Positions 1-9,488 of a stretch of 64,000 nucleotides of DNA are shown here, in pieces. The notes below the pieces were generated by a model. It was given only the letters and a program-made list of their open reading frames with translations, ran no database searches and was not told the DNA's origin. Source of the DNA: Streptomyces akebiae (GTDB lineage Bacteria; Actinomycetota; Actinomycetes; Streptomycetales; Streptomycetaceae); contig NZ_CP080647.1 in assembly GCF_019599145.1 (NCBI RefSeq), positions 4,588,001 to 4,652,000 of the forward strand. Reading direction: 5' to 3'. The translations under genes and the position numbers were made by a program. Every line of letters starts with the position of its first letter. Within the stretch, counting starts at the first letter, position 1.

Positions 1-600
1 GATGACGAGCAGGGGGCCCGTGTTCGACGCGTAGTGACCGCCGCCGATGGTGCTTTCCATGAACATCCCGTACACCGCGGTCAGGCCCCACATCCAGGCG
101 GCTATGCGCGGCCGGCTGCGCAGGGCCACCACCGTCATCACCACGAGGTGGGCGGCGAAGCTGCCGGCTGTCCACGGCCAGTCGTCCCACATGTCGCTGA
201 AGACCGAGGTCAGAGGGGTGGCGATCATGGATGCCCAGAAGGCGGCCACCGGCCTGACCATGGTCAGCAGGACCGGGAGCAGGGCGAAGGCGGCCGCGAT
301 CATCGCGGCGATCCCGTCGCCGTCGGTGGCGGACGCGGCGATGGCCGCCGAGAGCAGGCCCGCCATCACCACCGCGGCGTGCGGGGTCCAGGCCACGTAG
401 TCACGGAGGCGGCCGGAGAGGCTGCTGGTGAACGGGCCGTCCATCTTCATGGGCGGCATCGGTCGGTAGGCGAACGCGTCGTCTATCAGGTCCTGTCTCA
501 GCCTGCGCCAGGCGTCCATCGCCACCCTGAACTCCGGGCTGCTGCTCGGCCTGCCCCCGCCCCGCGGAGGCATCGTCTGCGTCTGGGTCGTCTCGGTCAC
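1..600 (-). CDS. Sensor histidine kinase, N-terminal membrane part (partial)
   Basis: The frame opens with GTG at 600 and runs off the left edge, so only about 200 residues are visible. After a basic cytoplasmic stretch (residues 20-65) there are four hydrophobic helices, among them AAVVMAGLLSAAIAAS and GIAAMIAAAFALLPVLLTMV. This matches the short N-terminal sensor region of Streptomyces NarL-type two-component histidine kinases; the dimerisation and ATPase domains would lie outside the window. No strong ribosome site precedes the GTG, so the start is tentative. It is the last member of the minus-strand series and is separated from the kynurenine genes by 128 bases. The kinase assignment is inferred from the membrane region only; another four-helix membrane protein is possible. 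Confidence 0.5.
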   Translation of the reverse strand, partial: MTETTQTQTMPPRGGGRPSSSPEFRVAMDAWRRLRQDLIDDAFAYRPMPPMKMDGPFTSSLSGRLRDYVAWTPHAAVVMAGLLSAAIAASATDGDGIAAMIAAAFALLPVLLTMVRPVAAFWASMIATPLTSVFSDMWDDWPWTAGSFAAHLVVMTVVALRSRPRIAAWMWGLTAVYGMFMESTIGGGHYASNTGPLLVI

Positions 601-728
601 GGGGAAAACGGTAGGCGGAGGGCGGGTACGCCGTCGTCACCAGTGAGGAGGGTCTGTCCGGATCCGTCTCAGGTACTACGGGTACGAGTGCGGGGGCGGG
701 AACCCCGGAGGGGGCTCGGCGCCGTCGT

Positions 729-1640
729 TCACCAGGCCAGCTGGGCGATCTCCTCCACCACCACCGCGCAGGCGTCCGCCGCCGGGTCGATGAGGGGGAA
801 GTGGCCCACGTCCTCCAGCAGGGTCAGTCCCACGACCTCGCCCGCCCTGGCCGCGGCGTCGGCGTACGCCTCGGCGACGGCCTGGGGGACGACGATGTCG
901 GAGCGGCCCTGTACGAGGGTGGTGGCGATGCCCGTCGGGAGGAGGAGGGCCGGGTCGGCGTAGGGGCGGCGGTGGGTGAACTTGTCCTGGCCACCGAGGA
1001 GTTGGGTGGTCGCGCCGCCGCACACGTCGAGCTTCTCGGCCACGGTGAAGTCGGCGATGGGGGCGAGGGCGACCACGCCGCGCAGGGGGGCGGGGCGGTC
1101 GGTGCGCCACGGGGTGTCGGGCGGCAGTACGTGGCGGCCGGCGGCCCACAGGGCGAGGTGGCCGCCCGCGGAGTGGCCGGTGAGGACCGTGCGGCGGGGG
1201 TCGGCCTGGGGCAGGGCGTCGCGCACGAGGTCCGGGAGGGCGTCGAGGGCGGCGGCGATGTCGTCGAACGTCTCCGGCCAGCGGCCCGCGACCGGCTCGG
1301 GGGTGCCGGTGGGGCCGGTCTGGGCGGGGAGTGAACTGCCCCTCCTGTACTCGACGTTGGCCACCGCGAAGCCGTGGCGGGCGAGGAAGTCCGCGAAGGG
1401 GGTGATGTGCCGGCGGTCATAGGGGGCCCGCCAGGCGCCGCCGTGCAGGACCACGACGAGGGGGACGGTGGCTGTGGCCGCGCCGCCGGACTCGGTGGTG
1501 GCGGTGCGGGGCGCGTAGAAGTCGATCACCTGGTCGGGGTGGTCGCCGTAGGTGGCGACGGCGTCGGGGGTAACCGGGGGGTGCGAGAAGGCGGATGCCT
1601 CTTCGGCGGCATCGCGGGCTGCGGCGTCGTCGTCCGGCAT
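729..1640 (-). CDS. kynB: Alpha/beta hydrolase, probable kynurenine formamidase
   Basis: A 303-residue alpha/beta hydrolase. The oxyanion-hole motif HGGAW is at residues 66-70, the nucleophile elbow GHSAGG puts Ser at 157, and the likely remaining triad members are Asp248 (QGRSDIVVP) and His280 (EDVGHFPL). The HGGxW plus GHSAGG pattern is that of arylformamidases and carboxylesterases. Lying in the same direction just after kynureninase and tryptophan dioxygenase, it most likely hydrolyses N-formylkynurenine to kynurenine in the cytoplasm. The ATG at 1640 is chosen because GAGAGG precedes it by about seven bases. The frame stays open far upstream through proline-rich low-complexity sequence, which I regard as non-coding. 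A generic esterase cannot be excluded from sequence alone. Confidence 0.75.
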   Translation of the reverse strand: MPDDDAAARDAAEEASAFSHPPVTPDAVATYGDHPDQVIDFYAPRTATTESGGAATATVPLVVVLHGGAWRAPYDRRHITPFADFLARHGFAVANVEYRRGSSLPAQTGPTGTPEPVAGRWPETFDDIAAALDALPDLVRDALPQADPRRTVLTGHSAGGHLALWAAGRHVLPPDTPWRTDRPAPLRGVVALAPIADFTVAEKLDVCGGATTQLLGGQDKFTHRRPYADPALLLPTGIATTLVQGRSDIVVPQAVAEAYADAAARAGEVVGLTLLEDVGHFPLIDPAADACAVVVEEIAQLAW

Positions 1641-2118
1641 GCGCCAACCTCTCGGGGGTGAAACGGATTTGGAAGGGTTTGGGTGGGCGGGTGCCGGGGA
1701 AAGGGCGCCTGCCGTTGGCGGGGACGGTATCAGGCCGGTGACGTGGGCGGACACGGGGATGTGACGGGGGGTCAGGGTGGGGGTCGGCCCCCGGGGGAAG
1801 GGGGCTTGGTGGACGGGTGCGGGATGGGTGGGTGCAGGGGGGAGGGGTGCAGGGTGGACGGGTGCGGGTGGGTGGCCCGGGGTTGGGGCTGGGCGGAGGC
1901 GGGTTTCGCTCACCGGCGCTTGCCGGGTGCCGCCTGCGCCCACCCTCCCCCATCGCCCCAGCGGCACGACCGCCCGCAACAGGAACGGCCGCCGGGAGCG
2001 CGCGGCCCAAGGGGTACGCCGCCCCGGCCGCGCGGCGGCCCACCGGAGAGGTCCCCCGCAGCCGCAGCGGCTGCCCCTGCCGCTGCCGCTGCGGCCGCGG
2101 CTGCCCCTCCCCCGCGGC
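1641..2118. other. Low-complexity spacer between kynureninase and formamidase genes
   Basis: This 478-base stretch contains no gene I believe. About 1760-1890 is strongly G-rich on the plus strand, built of drifting GGGTGCGGG and GTGGACGGGTGCGG blocks. About 2050-2115 is a run of GCC/GCT/CCG-type triplets. The minus strand has no stop in the formamidase frame across it, but the would-be peptide is almost only Pro, Ala, His and Thr. It may be a decayed or slippage-expanded intergenic region; no terminator with a T tract was seen. Confidence 0.6.
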
Positions 2119-3387
2119 CTACCCCGCCCCCTCCAACGTCTGCGCCAGCACCCGAGCCGCCCGTTCGGTGTCGGCGAAGGTGACATAGAGCGGGGTGAAG
2201 CCGAAGCGGAGGACGTCGGGGTGACGGAAGTCGCCTATGACGCCCTGGGAGATGAGGCGCTTCATGATGTCGCCCGCGTCGTCGCAGCGGAGGGCGACCT
2301 GGCTGCCGCGTTCCGCGTGGGCGGTCGGCGTGAGGGATTCGACGCGGCCCTCGGGGACGTACGCCGCTACGCAGCGCAGGAAGAAGTCCGTCAGGGCGAG
2401 GGACTTCGCGCGGACCGACTCGATCATCGCCCCGGCCTCCTGGGCCGGGCCCGCGTCGCCCCCGCCGCTCCAGCCGTACCAGACGTCGAGTGCCGTCTCC
2501 AGGGCCAGCATCGACAGGATGTCGGGCGTGCCGACCCGGCCCCGCACGGCGCCCGGTGCGGGCTCGTATTTCGGGTGCATCGCGAAGGGGGCGGTGTGGG
2601 AGGTCCAGCCGGGGAGGGGTGAGTCGAAGCGGGGCTGGAGGTCTCGGCGGACGTAGAGGTAGGCCGGGGAGCCGGGGCCGCCGTTGAGGTACTTGTAGGT
2701 GCAGCCGACCGCCAGGTCGACCCCGTGTTCGTCGAGGCCGACGGGGAGGGCGCCCGCGCTGTGGCAGAGGTCCCAGACGGCGTAGGCACCGGCCTCGTGG
2801 ATCGCCGCCGTCAGACCGGGGAGGTCGTGCAGGCGGCCCGTGCGGTAGTCGACGTGGTTGAGGAGGACGGCGGCCGTACGGTCGCTCAGGGCGGCCGGGA
2901 CCTCCGCCGGGGTCACCGGGCGGAGGGTGCGGCCGGTCATACGGGCCGCCGACTCGGCCATGTAGCCGTCCGTGGGGAACGTCGTCGCGTCGACCAGGAT
3001 CTCGTCGCGTCGGCCCTCGCCCTCCTCGTCCGCCATCCGGACCGCCGCCACGACCGCCTTGAAGACGTTGACGCTCGTGGAGTCGCCGACCACGATCTGG
3101 CCGGGGGCCGCGCCCACCAGCGGGGCGATGCGGTCGCCTATGCGTTCGGGTGCGGTCCACCAGCCGCTCTCGTCCCAGGAACGGATGCGCAGCTCGCCCC
3201 ACTCGCGGTACACGACGTCCGCGAGCCGGCCGGGGACCGACACCGGCAGCGCGCCGAGCGAGTTGCCGTCGAGGTACACCGCGTCGTCGAGGACGAAACG
3301 GCTGCGCAGGCAGGCCAGTTCGTCGGCCTCGTCCAACTCCCTTGCCCGGGAGGCCAGTTCAGCACTGAGTGCGGTGAGTTCAGACAT
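2119..3387 (-). CDS. kynU: Kynureninase
   Basis: A 422-residue fold-type I PLP enzyme that cleaves kynurenine to anthranilate plus alanine. Key features are the VYLDGNSLGALP N-terminus, the substrate/PLP segment WDLCHSAGALPV, and the PLP-lysine motif CTYKYLNGGPG with Lys at residue 232. The full family length and the ending near VTFADTERAARVLAQ are normal. The ATG at 3387 overlaps the end of the dioxygenase gene by eight bases (ATGTCTGA), so translation is probably coupled. With its neighbours it forms a pathway from tryptophan to anthranilate, which in Streptomyces serves tryptophan catabolism or supplies precursors for secondary metabolites. Confidence 0.93.
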   Translation of the reverse strand: MSELTALSAELASRARELDEADELACLRSRFVLDDAVYLDGNSLGALPVSVPGRLADVVYREWGELRIRSWDESGWWTAPERIGDRIAPLVGAAPGQIVVGDSTSVNVFKAVVAAVRMADEEGEGRRDEILVDATTFPTDGYMAESAARMTGRTLRPVTPAEVPAALSDRTAAVLLNHVDYRTGRLHDLPGLTAAIHEAGAYAVWDLCHSAGALPVGLDEHGVDLAVGCTYKYLNGGPGSPAYLYVRRDLQPRFDSPLPGWTSHTAPFAMHPKYEPAPGAVRGRVGTPDILSMLALETALDVWYGWSGGGDAGPAQEAGAMIESVRAKSLALTDFFLRCVAAYVPEGRVESLTPTAHAERGSQVALRCDDAGDIMKRLISQGVIGDFRHPDVLRFGFTPLYVTFADTERAARVLAQTLEGAG

Positions 3388-4225
3388 GGGAGCGCGCCGT
3401 CCACAGCTCGGGGAAGACGTTCTTGCGGGCGCGCTTCTCCAGCCAGGCCACACCGGCGGAGCCGCCCGTGCCCGCCTTGGAGCCCATCGCACGGCGCGTG
3501 GCGACGAGGTGGTCGTTGCGCCAGCGCCAGACGAGCTCGGCGACATCGGTCAACGCCTCGCCGAGGCGGGCGAGTTCGTGGTCCGGGTCGCCGGAGTACA
3601 ACGCGGTCCACACCTCCTCGACCTCGGGGGACGGCTCGTAGCGCTGGGAGACGTCACGGCGTACGACGGACTCGGGGATCGCGTGGCCGCGCCGGGCCAG
3701 CAGCCGCAGGACCTCGTCGTAGAGGCTCGGCTCGTGCAGCGCCTTCTCCAGCTCGGCGTGGACGCGGGGGGCACCCCGGTGCGGGACGAGCATGGAGGCG
3801 GACTTCTCGCCGAGCAGGAACTCCATCCGGCGGTACATCGCCGACTGGAAGCCGGAGCCCTCGCCGAGGGCGGCGCGGTAGGAGTTGAACTGGGCGGGGG
3901 TGAGCTGGGCGAGCGGGCGCCAGGAGGCGTTCAGGGCCTCCAGTTCGCGTACGGAGCGCTTCAGCGCGTCCCTGGCCCTCGCCACGTCGTCGCCCCGGAG
4001 CGCGGTGGTCGCGGTCTCCCACTCGTGGACGATGACGGTGAACCACAACTCCATGACCTGGGTCGTCACCAGGAAGACCATCTCGCCGGGGTCGTCGGAG
4101 AGGGGGTGCTGGAGGTGGGTGAGGACATCCGCCTGGACGTAGTCCTCGTACGGGGTCGTGCCCTGGAAGTCGAGATGCGGGGTCTCGGGCTCCGAAGCCT
4201 CATGGGGCTGAGCCTGCTGGGACAT
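3380..4225 (-). CDS. kynA: Tryptophan 2,3-dioxygenase
   Basis: A 281-residue heme dioxygenase that opens the indole ring of L-tryptophan to N-formylkynurenine. Family signatures are TPYEDYVQADVL near the start, QVMELWFTVIVHE, GSGFQSAMYRRMEFLLG, and WRWRNDHLVATRRAMGSK, where His239 is the expected proximal heme ligand. TGGSAGVAWLEKR and the terminal FPELW complete the pattern. The length is that of bacterial TDO. The ATG at 4225 is preceded by AGGAGA. It is the first gene of the kynurenine operon, and its promoter should lie in 4226-4330, downstream of a strong hairpin that insulates it from the DUF3151 gene. Confidence 0.93.
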   Translation of the reverse strand: MSQQAQPHEASEPETPHLDFQGTTPYEDYVQADVLTHLQHPLSDDPGEMVFLVTTQVMELWFTVIVHEWETATTALRGDDVARARDALKRSVRELEALNASWRPLAQLTPAQFNSYRAALGEGSGFQSAMYRRMEFLLGEKSASMLVPHRGAPRVHAELEKALHEPSLYDEVLRLLARRGHAIPESVVRRDVSQRYEPSPEVEEVWTALYSGDPDHELARLGEALTDVAELVWRWRNDHLVATRRAMGSKAGTGGSAGVAWLEKRARKNVFPELWTARSHV

Positions 4226-4331
4226 CGCTGTCTCCTGTTGTGTACTCCGGGTAGCGGTCCGCCCCTGCCGATTCCGACACGGGGGCCCCGGTCCCCACCG
4301 GCATGGTCGGCGATACCACCCCCGCACCGCA

Positions 4332-4360
4332 AGGTCCGCCTGGTCACACCAGGCGGACCT
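4332..4360 (-). terminator. Hairpin terminator of the DUF3151 gene
   Basis: A perfect 13-bp stem (AGGTCCGCCTGGT and its complement) with a three-base loop sits 46 bases past the DUF3151 stop and about 105 bases before the dioxygenase start. No long T tract follows, which is usual for Streptomyces terminators. Confidence 0.75.
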
Positions 4361-4405
4361 GCGCGAACGACCCTCCGGTCGGCTCAGTGAGCGAGCGACG
4401 TCCGC

Positions 4406-4819
4406 TCAGCTCAGCATCTGCGCCGCCGTCGGGGAGGAGTCCTTCAGGAACTGGGAGCAGCGCTCGTACTCCTCCTGCTCGCCGATGTCTCCCGCGGCGC
4501 GGGCGAGGGCGTGCAGGGCGCGCAGGAAGCCGCGATTCGGCTCGTGCTCCCAGGGGACGGGCCCGTGGCCCTTCCAGCCGTTGCGGCGCAGGGCGTCCAG
4601 GCCGCGGTGGTAGCCCGTGCGGGCGTAGGCGTACGACTCCACGACGCTGCCCCGCTCGTACGCGTCGTCGGCGAGCCGGGCCCAGGCGAGGGAGGAGGTG
4701 GGGTACTTCGCGGCGACGTCGGCCGGCGGTGTGCCGTTCGCGAGGAGTTCGCGGGGCTCCGGGTCGTCGGGGAGGTGCGTCGGGGGCGGGCCCCCGAGGA
4801 GGTTCTCGTGAATCGTCAT
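4406..4819 (-). CDS. DUF3151 family protein
   Basis: A 137-residue protein that I recognise as DUF3151, a soluble family conserved across actinobacteria and without known function. It begins MTIHENLLGGPPPTHLP and has the family's conserved centre (SSLAWARLADDAYERG and YAYARTGYHRGLDALRRNGW), which looks like a short helical-repeat fold. It stands alone between the dioxygenase promoter region and the minisatellite at 4931-5110. Its Streptomyces neighbourhood (fba, pyrE) is usually conserved, which points to a housekeeping role. Full length with a normal start. Confidence 0.85.
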   Translation of the reverse strand: MTIHENLLGGPPPTHLPDDPEPRELLANGTPPADVAAKYPTSSLAWARLADDAYERGSVVESYAYARTGYHRGLDALRRNGWKGHGPVPWEHEPNRGFLRALHALARAAGDIGEQEEYERCSQFLKDSSPTAAQMLS

Positions 4820-4930
4820 GGGTTCCAGTCTGGCTCATGAGGGTGCGCGTCGTGGCACGGCCCGGTTGGTGGTTCACCGGGCGCGGAGTCGGCCCGGCGG
4901 ACGGGCCGGCCCCCTCGTCCCCCGGTCGGG

Positions 4931-5110
4931 ACACCGGCTCGTCGGCCCGTCCCGCCCAAGAGACCGGCTCGTCGGCCCGCCCCACCCAAAAGACCCGCTC
5001 GTCGGCCCGTCCCGCCCAAGAGACCGGCTCGTCGGCCCGCCCCACCCAAGAGACCCGCTCGTCGGCCCACCCCACCCAAGAGACCCGCTCGTCGGCCCAC
5101 CCCACCCAGG
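4931..5110. repeat. Six tandem 30-bp repeats (minisatellite)
   Basis: Six units of exactly 30 bases occupy 4931-4960, 4961-4990, 4991-5020, 5021-5050, 5051-5080 and 5081-5110, with a decayed seventh after 5111. Units share the core CTCGTCGGCCC and differ at a few positions (CGTCCCG versus CGCCCCACC), with two alternating variants. Because 30 is a multiple of three, several frames are open, including GRRAGLLGG-type decapeptide repeats on the minus strand. There are no unique spacers, so it is not a CRISPR. It fills the 4820-5175 interval between the DUF3151 start and the MFS stop; nothing else was seen there. Confidence 0.95.
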
Positions 5111-5175
5111 ACCGGCCGTCAACCCTCCCCACCCAGGACACCGGCCCGTCGACGCCCCCTCGGACCGGGCTCTCC

Positions 5176-6711
5176 TCACTTCTCCCGGCCGCCGCCCTCC
5201 AGACCGCCCACCTCCGGATCGCCCGCCCCCGGGTCCCCCGTCCCTCTGCCACCCGCCCCCGCCTCACCCGCCTCCAGCGGCGGTGACACCACCCCGCAGT
5301 GCGTCCGGCACTCGGGGTGGCGGCAGTCCGGTTCCGGTCGGCGGATCGTGGTGTAGGACAGCACCGCGCCCACCACCAGCGTCGCGGCGCAGACGATCAT
5401 CGCCGTGCCGAACGCCTCGTCGAACTGGGTCGCCGACCGGTACGCCTCCGGGCCCATCCCCGCGATCAGCGGCAACGCGGCCACGGCGACCAGACCGGCC
5501 GCGCGGGCCGCCGCGTTGTTGATGCCGCTCGCCAGGCCCGCGTGCTCGGTGTCCACGGAGGCCAGGACCGTCGCGGTCAGGGGCGCGACCAGGGTGACCA
5601 TGCCGAGGCCGAGCACGAGCAGCGCGGGCAGGACATCGAGGACGTACGACGCGTCCGGCCCCACCCGCAGGGCCAGCAGCATGCCCGCCGCGCACAGCAG
5701 CGGACCGACGGTGAGGGGGATGCGGGGGCCGATCCGTTCGCCGAGCGCGCCCGCGCGGGAGGAGAGCAGGAGCATCAGGACCGTGATGGGGAGCAGGGCC
5801 GTGCCCGCGCCCAGTGCCGAGTACCCCGACACCACCTGGAGCTGGAGCGCGGCGAGGAAGAAGAAGCCGCCGAACGCCGCGTACACGCACAGGGTGACCA
5901 GGTTGACCGTCGTGAACTGGCGGGAGGCGAAGATCTCCGGCGGCATCATCGGGTCCGGGCGAGCGTGTTCGACGTACACGAAGGCCACGCCCGCCGCGAC
6001 CCCGGCGACGGCCGAGACGGTCACCACCACCGAGCCCTCTGCCGCCTCGATCAGGGCGTACGTCACCAACGCCAGCGACGACGCGCCGAGGAACGCGCCC
6101 AGCACGTCGAAGCGGCCCTCGTGGGCCCGGCCGTCGCTCGACTCGGGGACGTGGCGGGTGGCCACGGGCACGCAGAGGAGCGCCAGGGGGACGTTCAGCA
6201 GGAAGACCCAGCGCCAGCCGGGGCCGTCCACCAGCCAGCCGCCCAGGAACGGGCCGACGGCCGCGCCGATGCCGCCGAAGCCGGACCACAGGCCGACGGC
6301 CCGCGCGCGGTCGTCGGGATGGAACGAGGCCTGGATGAGGGCCAGCGAGCCCGGGGTGAGCAGCGCCCCGCCCACGCCCTGCAGCGCGCGGGCCGCGATC
6401 AGGACGCCGACGTTCGGCGCGAGACCGCACAGCAGGGAGGCGGCGGCGAACCACACGACGCCGATGACGAACACCTTGCGGCGGCCGAAGCGGTCGCCGA
6501 GAGCGCCGCCCAGCAGGATCAGACCGGCGAGGGTGAGCATGTACGCGTTGACGGTCCACTGGAGGGCCGCGAGATCCGCGTCCAGGTCCTCCCCCATCCG
6601 GGGCAGGGCGACGTTGACGACCGTGGAGTCCAGCAGCGCCATGCTGGAGCCGAGAATCGTGGTGAAGAGGACCCACTTGCCCTGGGGCGAGGCGAGCCGG
6701 ATGTCGGGCAT
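5176..6711 (-). CDS. MFS transporter, DHA2 (14-helix) drug-efflux type
   Basis: A 511-residue integral membrane protein of the EmrB/QacA class of proton-driven exporters. The N-terminal half shows LLDSTVVNVALPRMGEDL (helix 1 signature), WTVNAYMLTLAGLILLGGALGDRFGRRK (motif A) and the helix 5 motif C-like GLWSGFGGIGAAVGPFLGGWL. About fourteen hydrophobic segments can be counted. After the last helix a roughly 50-residue hydrophilic Gly/Glu-rich tail (EAGEAGAGGRGTG) follows a short Cys/His stretch (CRHPECRTHC) that could bind metal. The substrate is unknown and no regulator is adjacent. The start ATG at 6711 directly precedes MPDIRLASPQGKW, a typical N-terminus. Confidence 0.88.
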   Translation of the reverse strand: MPDIRLASPQGKWVLFTTILGSSMALLDSTVVNVALPRMGEDLDADLAALQWTVNAYMLTLAGLILLGGALGDRFGRRKVFVIGVVWFAAASLLCGLAPNVGVLIAARALQGVGGALLTPGSLALIQASFHPDDRARAVGLWSGFGGIGAAVGPFLGGWLVDGPGWRWVFLLNVPLALLCVPVATRHVPESSDGRAHEGRFDVLGAFLGASSLALVTYALIEAAEGSVVVTVSAVAGVAAGVAFVYVEHARPDPMMPPEIFASRQFTTVNLVTLCVYAAFGGFFFLAALQLQVVSGYSALGAGTALLPITVLMLLLSSRAGALGERIGPRIPLTVGPLLCAAGMLLALRVGPDASYVLDVLPALLVLGLGMVTLVAPLTATVLASVDTEHAGLASGINNAAARAAGLVAVAALPLIAGMGPEAYRSATQFDEAFGTAMIVCAATLVVGAVLSYTTIRRPEPDCRHPECRTHCGVVSPPLEAGEAGAGGRGTGDPGAGDPEVGGLEGGGREK

Positions 6712-6743
6712 GGATCAGGTATACAGCCGCCCCCGCACACGCG

Positions 6744-6776
6744 GCGAGCCCGGCGCCAACACGGCACCGGGCTCGC
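6744..6776 (-). terminator. Terminator after fba
   Basis: A 10-bp perfect stem (GCGAGCCCGG / CCGGGCTCGC) with a 13-base loop lies between the fba stop and the MFS start. It should end fba transcription on the minus strand. Confidence 0.65.
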
Positions 6777-6839
6777 TGTACGACAGTGACGTACGCGGTG
6801 GGACTACGCGGGACTACGCGGTGGGACTGAGCGGTGGGG

Positions 6840-7862
<1,023 letters not shown>

Positions 7863-8028
7863 GGTCCGCTCCTTGTATGTGCGGGTGGCGTTGTGCTTAC
7901 GGTCCCTGACCTAGGGTTGCGACGTCATCGTCGGCCCCATCCTTCCAGACGGGACCCGATGCTCCGGCCAGGGTGTCCGGAACTGTTCGGTAACCCATGA
8001 CCTTGGTGTTCCGCCCGGCGTGCCGACC

Positions 8029-8583
8029 TCAGTCGAGTCCCAGTTCGTCCTTCGAGAACGCGAACCGGTACGGCACCCCGGCGCCCTCTTCGATCTTCTC
8101 GGCGGCGCCGGTGGCGCGGTCGACGATCGTGGCGACGGCGACGACCTCGGCACCGGCCTCGCGGACGGCCTCGACGGCGGTGAGCGGGGAGCCTCCGGTG
8201 GTGGAGGTGTCCTCGACGACGAGGACGCGACGCCCGCTGATGTCCGGCCCCTCCACGCGGCGCTGCATACCGTGCGCCTTGGCCGCCTTGCGGACGACGA
8301 ACGCGTCCAGCCTGCGGCCCCGGGCGGCGGCCGCGTGCAGCATGGCGCCGGCGACCGGGTCGGCGCCCATGGTGAGGCCGCCTACCGCGTCGAAGTCGAG
8401 GTCGGCGGTCAGGTCGAGGAGCACCTGCCCGACCAGCGGGGCGGCCTCGCCGTCGAGAGTGACGCGACGCAGGTCGATGTAGTAGTCCGCCTCCAGACCC
8501 GACGACAGGGTCACCTTGCCGTGCACCACGGCCTTGTCCTTGATCTGCCGCAGCAGAGATCCACGTACGTCCACGTCAGTCAT
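8029..8583 (-). CDS. pyrE: Orotate phosphoribosyltransferase
   Basis: A 184-residue type I phosphoribosyltransferase that makes orotidine 5'-phosphate from orotate and PRPP in pyrimidine synthesis. The PRPP motif VVEDTSTTGGS occupies residues 122-132. VTLSSGLEADYYIDLRR near residue 25 is the orotate-binding N-terminus, and KAAKAHGMQRRVEG is the flexible catalytic loop. It follows the aldose epimerase gene by 32 bases on the same strand and is probably cotranscribed. A palindromic stretch around 8583-8615 (TTAAGGGGGCCCTTAT) lies directly in front of the start. Confidence 0.94.
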   Translation of the reverse strand: MTDVDVRGSLLRQIKDKAVVHGKVTLSSGLEADYYIDLRRVTLDGEAAPLVGQVLLDLTADLDFDAVGGLTMGADPVAGAMLHAAAARGRRLDAFVVRKAAKAHGMQRRVEGPDISGRRVLVVEDTSTTGGSPLTAVEAVREAGAEVVAVATIVDRATGAAEKIEEGAGVPYRFAFSKDELGLD

Positions 8584-8615
8584 GGCAGTCAGCTTAAGGG
8601 GGCCCTTATGTCCGC

Positions 8616-9410
8616 TTACAGGCGACGCCAGGTCCAGGTCGTGGCCGCTTCCAGCGGGTCGATGGGGGTGACCAGGCGGGGGTGGGTGTTGAGGCCGTTG
8701 GGCGGGCCGGTCTGCGGTTCGACGCACACGGCCTCCGCCTGCTCGTCGTAGACCACGACCCACTCCTCCCGCGAGGTCACCTTCAGTTCCAGCCGGTCCG
8801 GCCAGGTGAGGGTGACGTCGACGCCGTCGGGCATGCCGAAGCAGTCGTCCCAGGGGCCGGGCCGGGGATCGACGCGGTTGCCGGTGGGAAGGTGGTCCGC
8901 GCCGCGCTCCTCCTGCCAGGCGGGGTGGAAGTCGATCCGCACGTCCTCGCCGCCGTCCCCGAGGGTCCGGTTGAACCAGGGGTGCCAGCCGACCTGCGCC
9001 GGGAAGGAGGAGTCGTACGTCTCCACGGACATGGTGAGGGTGAGGGCGTCCGGAGCGAGGGTGAACACCTGGGTGACGCGGCCCGGGTAGGGCCAGGGGT
9101 CGACCAGGTCGTACGTGAGGACGGCCTCGGTGGCGTCGTGGCGGGCGACGCGCCAGGCTCCCTCGCGGGTCGTGCCGTGGATGGCGTTGGGCGGGGCGTT
9201 CAGGGGCATCTGCTGTACGGAACCGCCGCTGAGGAAGCGTCCGTCGCGGATGCGGCCGCACCACGGCACCATCGGGAAGCAGCCGAACCGCTCGCCCTGA
9301 CGCAGCAGTTCGACCCCACCGACCCGCAGCCCCGCCACCCGGCCGCCGTTCGCCGGCGCCAGCACGACCTCCGCGTCACCCGCGGCCAACGTGATCTCTT
9401 CACTACTCAC
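8616..9410 (-). CDS. Aldose 1-epimerase family protein
   Basis: A 264-residue galactose-mutarotase-like protein. Markers are the N-terminal NGGRVAGLRVGGVELL, CFPMVPWCGRIRDGRF, NAIHGTTREG (His of the substrate site), QVGWHPWFN and VCVEPQTGPPNG near the end (catalytic Glu). This is the pattern of hexose mutarotases and glucose-6-phosphate epimerases of the YeaD/GalM superfamily. The start is a GTG at 9410 (VSSEEIT). It is probably cotranscribed with pyrE downstream; the metabolic link is not obvious. The sugar substrate cannot be told from sequence. Confidence 0.85.
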   Translation of the reverse strand: MSSEEITLAAGDAEVVLAPANGGRVAGLRVGGVELLRQGERFGCFPMVPWCGRIRDGRFLSGGSVQQMPLNAPPNAIHGTTREGAWRVARHDATEAVLTYDLVDPWPYPGRVTQVFTLAPDALTLTMSVETYDSSFPAQVGWHPWFNRTLGDGGEDVRIDFHPAWQEERGADHLPTGNRVDPRPGPWDDCFGMPDGVDVTLTWPDRLELKVTSREEWVVVYDEQAEAVCVEPQTGPPNGLNTHPRLVTPIDPLEAATTWTWRRL

Positions 9411-9488
9411 CCCTCGACCCTACTGGTCGATCGCACCGGGGAGTTGCCCGACCGTCCCGGCCCCGGCGGATCCGTGGGGGGTGTCGGG

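Noticed and set aside
1683..2622. Plus-strand open frames over the kynurenine spacer
   Set aside because: Low-complexity Gly/Arg/Trp translation, no ribosome site, and overlap with the kynureninase gene.
4931..5110. CRISPR array
   Set aside because: The 30-base units abut one another with no unique spacers and no cas genes are nearby; it is a plain tandem repeat.
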